NCBI GenBank assembly: GCA_964629505.1
Contig: CAZVQR010000017.1
Span: 1 to 13,106 of the forward strand
Length of the DNA stretch: 13,106 nucleotides
Source: 2-02-FULL-44-35 sp964629505
GTDB lineage: Bacteria > Patescibacteriota > Minisyncoccia > Phycocordibacterales > DSPV01
Direction: 5' to 3'
Positions 5,735 to 13,106 of the stretch are shown here, piece after piece. The notes under the pieces were generated by a model, which saw only the letters and a list, made by a program, of their open reading frames with translations, ran no database searches and was not told where the DNA came from. The translations under genes and the position numbers were made by a program. How positions within the stretch are numbered: the stretch's first letter is position 1; every line of letters starts with the position of its first letter.

Positions 5735-5762
5735 ATTGTAGCAGAACACTGAAGAGTGTCTA
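5735..5762 (-). promoter_or_regulatory. Promoter of the small unknown gene, overlapping the rpoD stop
   Basis: On the minus strand TAGACA (complement of 5757-5762, 5/6) is followed by a 16-base spacer and TGC-TACAAT (complement of 5735-5740, 5/6, extended -10). The TAG of the -35 is the rpoD stop codon. Transcription would start near 5728, giving a leader of about 14 bases. A small 5-bp inverted repeat, ACACT/AGTGT (5746-5759), lies in the spacer. Confidence 0.6.
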
Positions 5763-6935
5763 GTAGCTTTTCAACTTGGCAGCTTTTTCGTGCTGGCGGA
5801 TTTTTTCGTGGGCCTTGGCTTCAATTTGGCGAATCCGTTCGCGAGTAACGCCGAATTGAACGCCAACTTCTTCCAAAGTGTGAGTGATGCCGCCCACTAA
5901 ACCGTGCCTCATTTCCAAAATTTTCCGTTCCTTTTCCGATAACTCGCTCAAAATTTCCCGCACTTGGTCGGCGAGAATTCTGCGCGATGCTTCCTGGTCA
6001 GGCGGTAAAATTTTATCATCAGGGACAAAATCGCCCAAGGTGGATTTGCCGTCATCATCGTCGCCTACCGGATTTTCCAGAGAGACAGTGTCTTGGTCAA
6101 CTTTTTCAATTTGATAAACTTTCTCCACTTCCAAACCCATTTCTACCGCGATTTCTTCCGGCAGAGGCTCGCGGCCTAAATCCTGCGACAAGCGCCGCAC
6201 CGCTTGCTTGTATTTGGCAATCGTTTCTACCATATGAACCGGCACTCGAATCGTCCGGCTCTGGTCAGCCAAGGCTCGAGTAATTGCTTGCCTAATCCAC
6301 CAAGTGGCATAAGTGGAAAATTTATAACCTTTAGTCCAATCAAACTTATCCACCGCCCGAAAAAGCCCCAAATTTCCTTCTTGAATTAAATCCAACAAAG
6401 TTAAATCGGGCGACCGACCGACATACCTTTTGGCAATGGAAACCACTAATCTCAAATTAGCCCGAGCTAAAAGACCTTTGGCTTCCATATTGCCCGCCTG
6501 AATTCGCTTGGCTAATTCCTTTTCGGTTTTGGCGTCAATCAACGAATACCGACCGATTTCCCGCAAATAAATTTGAATAGAATCATACTGGCTTTCTTCG
6601 GCATCCAACAAACTTTTCTTGGCAACCTCATCTTGTTTTTCCAAATTACTGCCACCTTCCAAGACATCAGTGCCGGCTTCATGTAACCGTCGATAAAGTT
6701 CTTCCAGAAAAAACACATCGCTCTCAATATTAGGAAATTCCTTCAAAATCTCATCGTAAGTTACAAAACCGCGCTCTTTACCTTTGGCCAGTAATTTCTG
6801 AGCGGCTGTTTCCCAAGTGGCTTTGTTTTTCTTTGGCCCAGCCGAAACTTTTTTTACTTTCGGTTTAGAATGCTTTCGCGCTATAGATTTTCTGATTTTT
6901 TTATTCTTTTTATTTTTCTTGTGTTTTTTGGTCAT
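5760..6935 (-). CDS. rpoD: Principal RNA polymerase sigma factor (sigma-70 family)
   Basis: A 391-aa group 1 sigma factor. Residues 1-40 form a strongly basic tail with 19 Lys/Arg. Region 1.1 is recognisable at about 41-93 (RGFVTYDEIL), region 1.2 at about 117-130 (DSIQIYLREIG), and region 2 at about 137-225, including core-binding LDLIQEGNLGLFRAVDKFDW and the -10 melting segment YKFSTYATWWIRQAI. Region 3 covers about 226-310, with the acidic finger GDDDDGKSTLGDF. The region 4.2 helix-turn-helix is at 353-372 (TLEEVGVQFGVTRERIRQIE). It directs core polymerase to housekeeping promoters. Region 1.1 plus all other regions marks it as the primary sigma. The start at 6935 overlaps the dnaG end by 26 bases, indicating coupled translation. 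The usual large non-conserved insertion of E. coli RpoD is absent. The stop is TAG. Confidence 0.95.
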   Translation of the reverse strand: MTKKHKKNKKNKKIRKSIARKHSKPKVKKVSAGPKKNKATWETAAQKLLAKGKERGFVTYDEILKEFPNIESDVFFLEELYRRLHEAGTDVLEGGSNLEKQDEVAKKSLLDAEESQYDSIQIYLREIGRYSLIDAKTEKELAKRIQAGNMEAKGLLARANLRLVVSIAKRYVGRSPDLTLLDLIQEGNLGLFRAVDKFDWTKGYKFSTYATWWIRQAITRALADQSRTIRVPVHMVETIAKYKQAVRRLSQDLGREPLPEEIAVEMGLEVEKVYQIEKVDQDTVSLENPVGDDDDGKSTLGDFVPDDKILPPDQEASRRILADQVREILSELSEKERKILEMRHGLVGGITHTLEEVGVQFGVTRERIRQIEAKAHEKIRQHEKAAKLKSY

Positions 6936-8616
6936 TGGAAATTTCTTTGGACAATTTTTGGCACTCTGCCATCAATTTTCTGGCTTGAATAGTGTCGCCC
7001 GCTTTTTCCGCTTCAGCCAGTTCTTTGGTTTTTTGTAAAAATTTTTCCCGAGACTTTTCGTTTTTTAAATTAGCGAGCAATTCGGCGATTTCTTTTTCGG
7101 AAATTTCCCCGCCTAAATTTGCTTCAGCTTCAAAAACAATTTCTTCCCGAAACGGCTGCCAAAATTCCAAGGCTATTTTAAACTCCGCCACGCCAAAAAT
7201 ATTTTGCAATTCGTTTTCCAGTTTCTTGTCTTTTTCGGCAAACAAAACACCGAACAATCGCCGTTCCAAAAGCTCCCGCTTGGTCAGTTTTTCCTTCGCC
7301 ACGCCGTAGCCAGCAACGGGCGTAGGTGGGTTCGCCCCAATCACCGGCTTAACCTTGCGCAATTCTTCCCACAATGCTTCTTCCTTAATACCCGCCTTGT
7401 CAGCAATTTCGGAAATATAATGCGACTGTTCAATCCGGCTTTTAAGCGAAGCAACATAAGGCAGAATATCTTTTTCCACTGCTTTGGCTAATTGCCGTTT
7501 ATCGTATCCTTTATTTAGAATTCTAGCAAGTAGGAAATCAATCAGGAAAACGGCGTTCTTAAGCGCCTCTTTCCAATCTATCGGATTTTTTAAAACCAAA
7601 TCAGCCGGGTCCAAGCCCTCGGGCAAAGCGGCGACTTTTACTTCCAGGCCGCGCGCCAACGCCAAACCGGCGCCGCGCAGCGCGGCTTTGAAACCGGCTT
7701 CATCGGGGTCAAAAACCAACAACAAGCGATTGGAAAATCTTTTAAGCAAATTAATATGCTCGTCGGTTAAAGCGGTACCCGACGAAGCGACAGTATTGGC
7801 AACGCCAGCTTGATTGGACATCAGCAAGTCCATTTGGCCCTCCACCAACACCGCGAAGTCGCGCTGGCGAATCGCCGTCTTGGCCTTGTCCAAACCGTAA
7901 AGAATTTTTGATTTAGCGAAAAGTTCGGTTTCCGGACTGTTTAGATATTTCGCGTCTTCCGGTTTACCTTTTAAAATCCGGCCCGAAAAACCAACAACCC
8001 GACCAGCACTATCGGTAATAGGAAAAATAATCCGACCGCGAAATCGGTCGTAATAATTACCGCCTGCTTCGCCCTTTTTTATCAAACCAGCTTTTTCTAA
8101 ATCGCTTTCGGAAAATTTTTTGCTTTTTAAATGGAACAAAAGCGAATGCCACTCATCGGGCGCAAAACCAAGTCGGAAAGTGCCGCGAGTTTTTTCTTTC
8201 ACGCCACGTTTTTCAAGATAACTTATCGCCTCGGCGTTTAATTTCAAATTGGCTTCAAAATAGCTTGTGGCTTCTTCCAAAATTTGAAAAAGTTTTTCAC
8301 GAACCGCCTTGCCGGCGGATAAGTCGCCGCGTTCATATTCCAATTTGATACCAGCACGCTCGGCTAAAAGTTTCAGCGTCCCCTTGAAATCCAAACCTTC
8401 AAATTGCTCGACGAAAGAAAAAATATCGCCCTTGGCGCCGCAACCGAAACAATAGAAAGAGCCGCGGTCGGGCGAGACGAAAAACGACGGTGTTTTCTCA
8501 TTATGAAAAGGACACCGGGCTTTCAAATTTTTGCCAGCTTTTTCCAGCTTGATATAGGAGCCGACCAGCTCCACAATCCCCAATCGGTCCTTAATTTTTT
8601 CCACCGAATCACTCAT
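6910..8616 (-). CDS. dnaG: DNA primase
   Basis: A 568-aa primase that makes RNA primers at the replication fork. The N-terminal CHC2 zinc ribbon shows C35-x2-H38-x17-C56-x2-C59. The catalytic core follows, with FRGRIIFPI at 192-200 and GFSGR at 209-213. The TOPRIM domain has its acidic residues in LVEGQMD (E259) and FDPDEAG (D303, D305). The C-terminal region (about 440-568) is a helix-rich domain of the kind that binds the replicative helicase, poorly conserved and rich in Lys/Glu. The ATG at 8616 lies 17 bases after the stop of the histidine phosphatase gene and has no Shine-Dalgarno site. Its 3' end overlaps rpoD by 26 bases, and dnaG-rpoD adjacency is the classical macromolecular-synthesis operon core. 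rpsU, often upstream elsewhere, is not seen here. Confidence 0.95.
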   Translation of the reverse strand: MSDSVEKIKDRLGIVELVGSYIKLEKAGKNLKARCPFHNEKTPSFFVSPDRGSFYCFGCGAKGDIFSFVEQFEGLDFKGTLKLLAERAGIKLEYERGDLSAGKAVREKLFQILEEATSYFEANLKLNAEAISYLEKRGVKEKTRGTFRLGFAPDEWHSLLFHLKSKKFSESDLEKAGLIKKGEAGGNYYDRFRGRIIFPITDSAGRVVGFSGRILKGKPEDAKYLNSPETELFAKSKILYGLDKAKTAIRQRDFAVLVEGQMDLLMSNQAGVANTVASSGTALTDEHINLLKRFSNRLLLVFDPDEAGFKAALRGAGLALARGLEVKVAALPEGLDPADLVLKNPIDWKEALKNAVFLIDFLLARILNKGYDKRQLAKAVEKDILPYVASLKSRIEQSHYISEIADKAGIKEEALWEELRKVKPVIGANPPTPVAGYGVAKEKLTKRELLERRLFGVLFAEKDKKLENELQNIFGVAEFKIALEFWQPFREEIVFEAEANLGGEISEKEIAELLANLKNEKSREKFLQKTKELAEAEKAGDTIQARKLMAECQKLSKEISNDQKTQEK

Positions 8617-8633
8617 AAGTTTATTATTTAATT

Positions 8634-9269
8634 TTATCCCAAATGCGCGTGGTCATTCCACACCCAGAGCCACCATGGCGAATCCGAACAGCGTTCGTCG
8701 TAACCAAGAACGGTCAAACCCGTATTCGCTGTGTGGAATTTCCGAATAATCCTATTACAATCTTCTCCGATAAGCTTATCATCAAAAATTGCCCGAGCCA
8801 TAATCATTCTCAAGAAAAAACCATGGGTAATAACCAAAATATTTTCCTCCGACCTGTTCTTTAGATATGCCAACACCTTGCCAGCTCTTTCTTTCACATC
8901 ATCAAAGTTTTCTTCGTCGGAAAATCGCACACCGGGTTTAGTAAAATTTTCTATCAAAATTCTGTCTATTTCCAACGCCTCTGGACTATCTTTGTGCAAA
9001 CCTATTTGAGCTTTTGGTCGGCGACGTTCCGTGAATAAACCCGAAACTTCTATGGGTTTATTCAATTTTTTATTTACGATTTCCGCCGTTTCTACAGCGC
9101 GCTTCATAGAACTAGAGACGATAAAATCAATGGCAAATTTTTCGCACCGGCTGGCAATGAATTCCGCTTGCGCTCGGCCTTTTTCCGTCAGCGGCGTATC
9201 AGCATTCTGATAAACACCGCTGGCATTGCCACCACTTTCCCCGTGCCTTACTAAATAAATTTTTTTCAT
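8634..9269 (-). CDS. Histidine phosphatase (phosphoglycerate-mutase-like) family protein
   Basis: A protein of about 211 aa with the RHG fold. From the ATG at 9269 the order is the LVRHGES motif (catalytic H9, R8), SSSMKRAVETA with the phosphate-binding Arg at 57, the acid-base Glu in FTERR at 81, and the second histidine in ITHG at 149. These residues hydrolyse or transfer phosphate through phospho-histidine. Substrates in the family range from phosphoglycerate to cofactor precursors and phosphoproteins, so this one cannot be assigned. An in-frame GTG at 9278 would add three residues. ATG is preferred because MKKIYLVRHGE is the common start of the family. It sits 18-27 bases after the rpoC stop and 17 bases before dnaG, within the apparent rpoB-rpoC-dnaG-rpoD unit. 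The C-terminus is Trp/His-rich. Confidence 0.88.
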   Translation of the reverse strand: MKKIYLVRHGESGGNASGVYQNADTPLTEKGRAQAEFIASRCEKFAIDFIVSSSMKRAVETAEIVNKKLNKPIEVSGLFTERRRPKAQIGLHKDSPEALEIDRILIENFTKPGVRFSDEENFDDVKERAGKVLAYLKNRSEENILVITHGFFLRMIMARAIFDDKLIGEDCNRIIRKFHTANTGLTVLGYDERCSDSPWWLWVWNDHAHLG

Positions 9270-9296
9270 AGCTGGCACAAACTTTTTTAATTATTT

Positions 9297-12200
9297 TTAC
9301 ACCTCCGTTTCCACTTCGGGGTCGATTTTTTCGGTAGCGTGAAGGGCCTCAATCATTTTGGCTTTAGGACTACCCTTGAAACCGGTGCCGGCCGGAATCA
9401 ATCGGCCGATGATGACATTTTCTTTAAGGCCAATCAGCATATCTTTGTTGCCTCGAATGGCGGTATTGATAAGCACCCGAGTCGTGTGTTGGAACGAAGC
9501 GGCCGAAAGGAAACTCTTGCGCGACAACGACACTTCGGTAATACCCATAATCACCGGTTCGGCTTTGGCTTCTTCGCCGCTTTTTTCCTTAACCGCTTTG
9601 TTGGCTTGTTCCAAATCGCCGACGCTGACAAGGTCGCCGGGCGAATAGTCGGTGTCGCCTTCTTCTTTAATCCGCCGACGCGAGAACATCTGCCGAATGA
9701 TAACTTCAATGTGTTTGCGGGAAACCGTTTCGCCTTGCAATTCGTAAAGTTTGCTGACTTCGGCGATGATATAATCCTGAGTTTTTTCTTTGCCGGCATA
9801 TTTGAATAGTTCTTCTAAATCAGCCGAACCGTCGGTTAAAATCTGGCCTTTTTCCACCGACTCGCCGACTTTTACCAAAGCCATCCGCTTGAAATGAACC
9901 GGGTATTCAATCGGCTCGCGCTTTTTGCCAGCCGCTTTGTCGCCAACATCCGGCAAAACCACGATAATTTTTTCTTTATCCACATTTTTGATTTCCAAAA
10001 CCGCGCCGGCGACGCTGGAAACTACCGCCGGATTTTTCGGACTGCGTTTTTCAAAAACTTCTTCCACTCGCGGCAAACCTTGAGTGATATCGCCACCAAC
10101 CGAGGCCGTGCCGCCGGAGTGGAAAGTCCGCATCGTCAGCTGAGTGCCCGGTTCGCCGATAGCTTGCGCCGCCACAGTGCCGACCGCTTCACCCAAATCC
10201 ACCAATTTATTCCTACCCAAATCCAAACCGTAACAAGCGGCGCAAATGCCGTGAATCGTCCGACAAACAAGCGGTGAGCGCACCAGCACTTCCGAAACAC
10301 CCGCCTCGTCTACTAATTTAGCGTCCAACTTGGAAAGCAAATGGCCTTTTTTGAATAAAATTTTGCCCGCTGAATTTTTAACATCTTCCGCCAGAAGCCG
10401 ACCGCGGATATTTTTGGCAATGGGAATTTCCATACCAGTCAGACTAGCGCGACGAATCAAAAAACCTTCTTTGGCGCCGCAGTCTTCTTCGGAAATAATG
10501 GCGTCTTGAGCCACATCAAATAACCGCCGCGTCAGATAACCGGCTTTGGCGGTGTTCAAGGCTGTGTCAGTCAAGCCTTTGCGCGAACCGTGAGTGGTGG
10601 TGAAATATTCAATTGGTGTCAAACCTTCTTTAGCCGAAGAAATAACCGGAAATTCAATGGTCTCACCGGCGGTGTTCTGAATCAAACCTTTCATACCAGC
10701 CATCTGGGTAATTTGCGACATTGAACCGCGAGCGCCGGAAAAAACCATATCATAGACCGAGCTGGTTTTATCCAGATAGTCGGGAATCATTTTCTCAATT
10801 TCCGATTTGGCGCCATGCCAGATTTCAATATTTTTTTGCAATCGCTCATCGCGGGACAATAAGCCGTTGTTGAATTGCTCCATAACCTCGGCTGACTTGG
10901 CTTTGGCTTTTTCAATCACTGCCGGCTTCTTTTCCGGCACTTTCACATCGTCAATGCCCCAAGTAATGCCGGCGTAAGTGGTGTATTTGAAACCGAAATT
11001 TTTGATTTTATCCATTATTTCTGGAATTCGCTCAACCCCATAACGGACAATCATATCATCCACCAAAGCCGACATACTTTTCCGTTCAATTTCTTTGTTA
11101 ATATAAGGATAATCAGACGGCAAAACGCTATTGAACAACAATCGGCCAACCGAGGTCTCAAATGGTTTGCCGCCCCAGTCGGCGTATTTCGGTTTGTCGG
11201 TGCCAAGCACCATAATTTTGGCGCGGAAATCAACAACATCAAAATCAAAAGCGGTAATGGCGGCATTGGTTGAGGCAAAGTATTTACCCTCTCCCTTTTT
11301 GCCCGGAATAATTCTGGTCATCCAATAACAACCGAGGATGATGTCCAAAAGTTTGGCGCTGATGACCGAATCGCCGCTGCCGGGCTTCAAGATATTTTTG
11401 TCGGACGCCATTATTTCCCGCGCTTCCCATTGCGCTTCTTCGGATAAGGGCACATGAACCGCCATCTGGTCGCCGTCAAAGTCGGCATTGAAAGCGTGAC
11501 AAACCAACGGGTGAACTTGAATGGCGCTACCTTCAATCAAAACCGGTTGAAACGCTTGAATACCGAGCCGATGTAAAGTCGGCGCCCGATTGAGCAAAAC
11601 ATATTTGCCTTTAATTACTTCCTCCAAAATCGCCCAAACTTCCGGAATATCATCTTCAATCAGGCGGTTAGCGCCACGGATGTTGAAAGCCAATTCGCGG
11701 CTAATCAATTTACCGATGATAAACGGCCGAAACAATTCCAACGCCATCAATTTCGGCAAACCGCATTGACCTAATTTTAAATCGGGACCGACAACAATCA
11801 CCGAACGGCCGGAATAATCCACTCGTTTGCCAAGTAAATTACCGCGCAACAATCCCCGCTTGCCTTTTAAATTATCGGCCAATGATTTTAACGGTCGGCG
11901 TTGGGCTTGACTCATCATGCCGCCGGCCGAACCGCCGTGACGGATGGAATTATCAATTAAAGAATCAACCGCTTCTTGTAAAATTCTTTTCTCGTTGCGC
12001 AAAATCACATCCGGCGCGCTGATTTCCAATAATTTTGTCAGTCGATGTTTGTGATTAATCACCCGCCGATACAAATCATTGACATCGGAAGTGGCGTAAC
12101 GACCGCCATCCAATGGCACCATTGGTCTAAGAGCTGGCGGAATTACCGGAATGCGAGTCAAAAACATCCACTCGGGACGAATCTTAGAACGAATCATTGA

Positions 12201-12986
12201 ACGCACCAAACTCAAACGTTTTTGTAATTTCTCGCGGTCAGCCGCTGTGGTGTTCTCCAATTCTTTGGTTAGCATTTCCTCCACTGCCTCCACATCCACC
12301 GATTTGCAAAGATTGTAAATCGCTTCGGCGCCAATTGACGCTTCAAACAAGGAGCCGTAACGAACGGAAAATTGATGATAGGCAACTTCGTCTAAAACCG
12401 CACCAATCTGAATACCTTCAATATCTTGCTTAACGGCCAGTAGTCGTTCTTTTAGCGCCGCCCGCTCTTCTTCTTTTTGAATTTCTTTTATTTTGTTTTT
12501 GTATTCAACATCAACTTCTCTCAACACCCGGGCCCGTTCGTCTTCGACCACACTAACGATTATATAACCGGCGAAATAAATAACTTTTTCAATATCGCCG
12601 GCCGGAATGCCTAAAATCAAACTGACTCGGGACGGCAAGCTTCGCAAAAACCAAACATGGCAAACCGGCGTCGCCAATTCAATGTGACCCATCCGTTCGC
12701 GCCGGACAATCGCCCGAGTAATTTCCACGCCGCACTTGTCGCAAACAATGCCCTTGTAGCGAACGCCTTTATATTTGCCGCAATAGCACTCAAAATCTTT
12801 GTCGGGACCGAAAATCTTCTCATCAAACAGACCGTTACGTTCACTTCTTTGGGTACGGTAGTTGATTGTCTCGGGTTTGGTCACTTCACCATATGACCAC
12901 TCTTTAATACGATCAGGGGAAGCTAGCTTAATGCTGATGGCATCAAACTCGTTATCGGCATTGGGTTTTGTTTTGTAGTTAGGCAT
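9297..12986 (-). CDS. rpoC: DNA-directed RNA polymerase subunit beta'
   Basis: A 1229-aa beta' subunit of RNA polymerase. The N-terminal zinc ribbon has C67, C69, C82 and C85. The clamp and rudder region includes RPMVPLDGGRYATSD (288-301). Switch and active-site elements follow, with LLGKRVDYSGRSVI at 385-396 and the absolutely conserved catalytic NADFDGD at 500-506, whose aspartates bind the catalytic Mg2+. The second zinc site is seen as a Cys near 835 and the CRTIHGICAACYG cluster near 908-918. The trigger-loop segment TMRTFHSGG and the GLPRVEEVFE motif follow. Length is below the roughly 1400 aa of E. coli, and the large trigger-loop insertion is absent. The ATG overlaps the rpoB end by 8 bases. 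AAAGGAAC lies about 20 bases upstream, rather far for a Shine-Dalgarno site, so coupling is likely. The stop is TAA. Confidence 0.97.
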   Translation of the reverse strand: MPNYKTKPNADNEFDAISIKLASPDRIKEWSYGEVTKPETINYRTQRSERNGLFDEKIFGPDKDFECYCGKYKGVRYKGIVCDKCGVEITRAIVRRERMGHIELATPVCHVWFLRSLPSRVSLILGIPAGDIEKVIYFAGYIIVSVVEDERARVLREVDVEYKNKIKEIQKEEERAALKERLLAVKQDIEGIQIGAVLDEVAYHQFSVRYGSLFEASIGAEAIYNLCKSVDVEAVEEMLTKELENTTAADREKLQKRLSLVRSMIRSKIRPEWMFLTRIPVIPPALRPMVPLDGGRYATSDVNDLYRRVINHKHRLTKLLEISAPDVILRNEKRILQEAVDSLIDNSIRHGGSAGGMMSQAQRRPLKSLADNLKGKRGLLRGNLLGKRVDYSGRSVIVVGPDLKLGQCGLPKLMALELFRPFIIGKLISRELAFNIRGANRLIEDDIPEVWAILEEVIKGKYVLLNRAPTLHRLGIQAFQPVLIEGSAIQVHPLVCHAFNADFDGDQMAVHVPLSEEAQWEAREIMASDKNILKPGSGDSVISAKLLDIILGCYWMTRIIPGKKGEGKYFASTNAAITAFDFDVVDFRAKIMVLGTDKPKYADWGGKPFETSVGRLLFNSVLPSDYPYINKEIERKSMSALVDDMIVRYGVERIPEIMDKIKNFGFKYTTYAGITWGIDDVKVPEKKPAVIEKAKAKSAEVMEQFNNGLLSRDERLQKNIEIWHGAKSEIEKMIPDYLDKTSSVYDMVFSGARGSMSQITQMAGMKGLIQNTAGETIEFPVISSAKEGLTPIEYFTTTHGSRKGLTDTALNTAKAGYLTRRLFDVAQDAIISEEDCGAKEGFLIRRASLTGMEIPIAKNIRGRLLAEDVKNSAGKILFKKGHLLSKLDAKLVDEAGVSEVLVRSPLVCRTIHGICAACYGLDLGRNKLVDLGEAVGTVAAQAIGEPGTQLTMRTFHSGGTASVGGDITQGLPRVEEVFEKRSPKNPAVVSSVAGAVLEIKNVDKEKIIVVLPDVGDKAAGKKREPIEYPVHFKRMALVKVGESVEKGQILTDGSADLEELFKYAGKEKTQDYIIAEVSKLYELQGETVSRKHIEVIIRQMFSRRRIKEEGDTDYSPGDLVSVGDLEQANKAVKEKSGEEAKAEPVIMGITEVSLSRKSFLSAASFQHTTRVLINTAIRGNKDMLIGLKENVIIGRLIPAGTGFKGSPKAKMIEALHATEKIDPEVETEV

Positions 12987-13106
12987 TGTTTTTAGAATTA
13001 TCTGTTCCTTTCTTTAGCTCCACATCAAGCGCCAGACCACGCCAATTATTAAGCAAAACATTACACGAAGCTGGTAAGTGCGGTTCTGGAATCTTCTCAC
13101 CTTTCA
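12979..13106 (-). CDS. rpoB: DNA-directed RNA polymerase subunit beta, C-terminal end only
   Basis: The minus strand reads from the window edge (codon phase beginning at 13104) for 41 residues to TAA at 12981-12979. The readable peptide begins KGEKIPEP and contains CNVLLNNWRGLALDVELKKG. This matches the end of RpoB, where the family has an I-P-E-S-F-x-V-L-x-K-E-L-x-S-L-G-L-D-V-type segment followed by a short variable tail. It directly precedes rpoC and overlaps it by 8 bases, the expected rpoB-rpoC order. The rest of the gene is beyond the window. Compared with the family, the serine/phenylalanine position reads A-S-C-N, and the usual KEL reads NNW, so this terminal segment is somewhat divergent. 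Confidence 0.88.
   Translation of the reverse strand, partial: KGEKIPEPHLPASCNVLLNNWRGLALDVELKKGTDNSKNNA

Noticed and set aside
9339..9809. Plus-strand frames opposite rpoC (here and at 9894-10277, 12197-12433)
   Set aside because: These are shadows of rpoC codons on the opposite strand and match no family.
1..13106. CRISPR array, transposon or phage genes
   Set aside because: No spaced direct repeats, transposase motifs or structural phage proteins were seen on either strand.

Overview
The window reads as bacterial chromosome carrying core information-processing genes, most likely from a Candidate Phyla Radiation (Patescibacteria, Parcubacteria-like) genome. This is an inference. It rests on a short IF-2 of about 509 aa with no N-terminal extension, compact RpoC and DnaG, a single-pass membrane-anchored DsbA-like protein, tRNA genes that do not encode CCA, start codons that mostly lack Shine-Dalgarno sites, promoters lying almost on top of start codons, and very tight packing. 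Base composition looks moderate. Stops are mostly TAA, with one TAG and one TGA, and nothing suggests recoding of UGA.

Left part, 1-2445. A DNA methyltransferase (minus strand, cut by the window edge) is divergent from infB-rbfA. These two genes overlap by one base, and a tRNA-Cys gene begins two bases after the rbfA stop. They form a translation/ribosome-maturation unit that apparently continues into a tRNA.

Middle part, 2446-5403. A secreted protein with a MopE-like calcium/metal-binding motif and four diverged repeats sits between tRNA-Cys and tRNA-Leu(UAA). Next come a minus-strand ZIP-family metal transporter, a short divergent promoter region, a membrane-anchored DsbA-like thiol oxidoreductase and a tRNA-Glu(CUC) with a well-formed promoter.

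Right part, 5417-13106, all minus strand. In transcription order: the end of rpoB, rpoC, a histidine-phosphatase-family protein, dnaG, rpoD, and a small unknown protein with its own promoter, then an intrinsic terminator. Overlaps or gaps of under 20 bp from rpoB to rpoD suggest one transcription unit holding RNA polymerase beta and beta', primase and the principal sigma factor. In effect the classical rpoBC operon is joined to the dnaG-rpoD part of the macromolecular-synthesis operon.

Nothing here is a clear undescribed defence or mobile system. The points most worth a second look are the repeat protein with paired cysteine loss, the joined rpoBC/dnaG-rpoD cluster, the lysine-rich N-terminus of the sigma factor, and the recurring extended -10 and near-leaderless promoter layout. 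No stretch longer than 300 bases lacks a gene.
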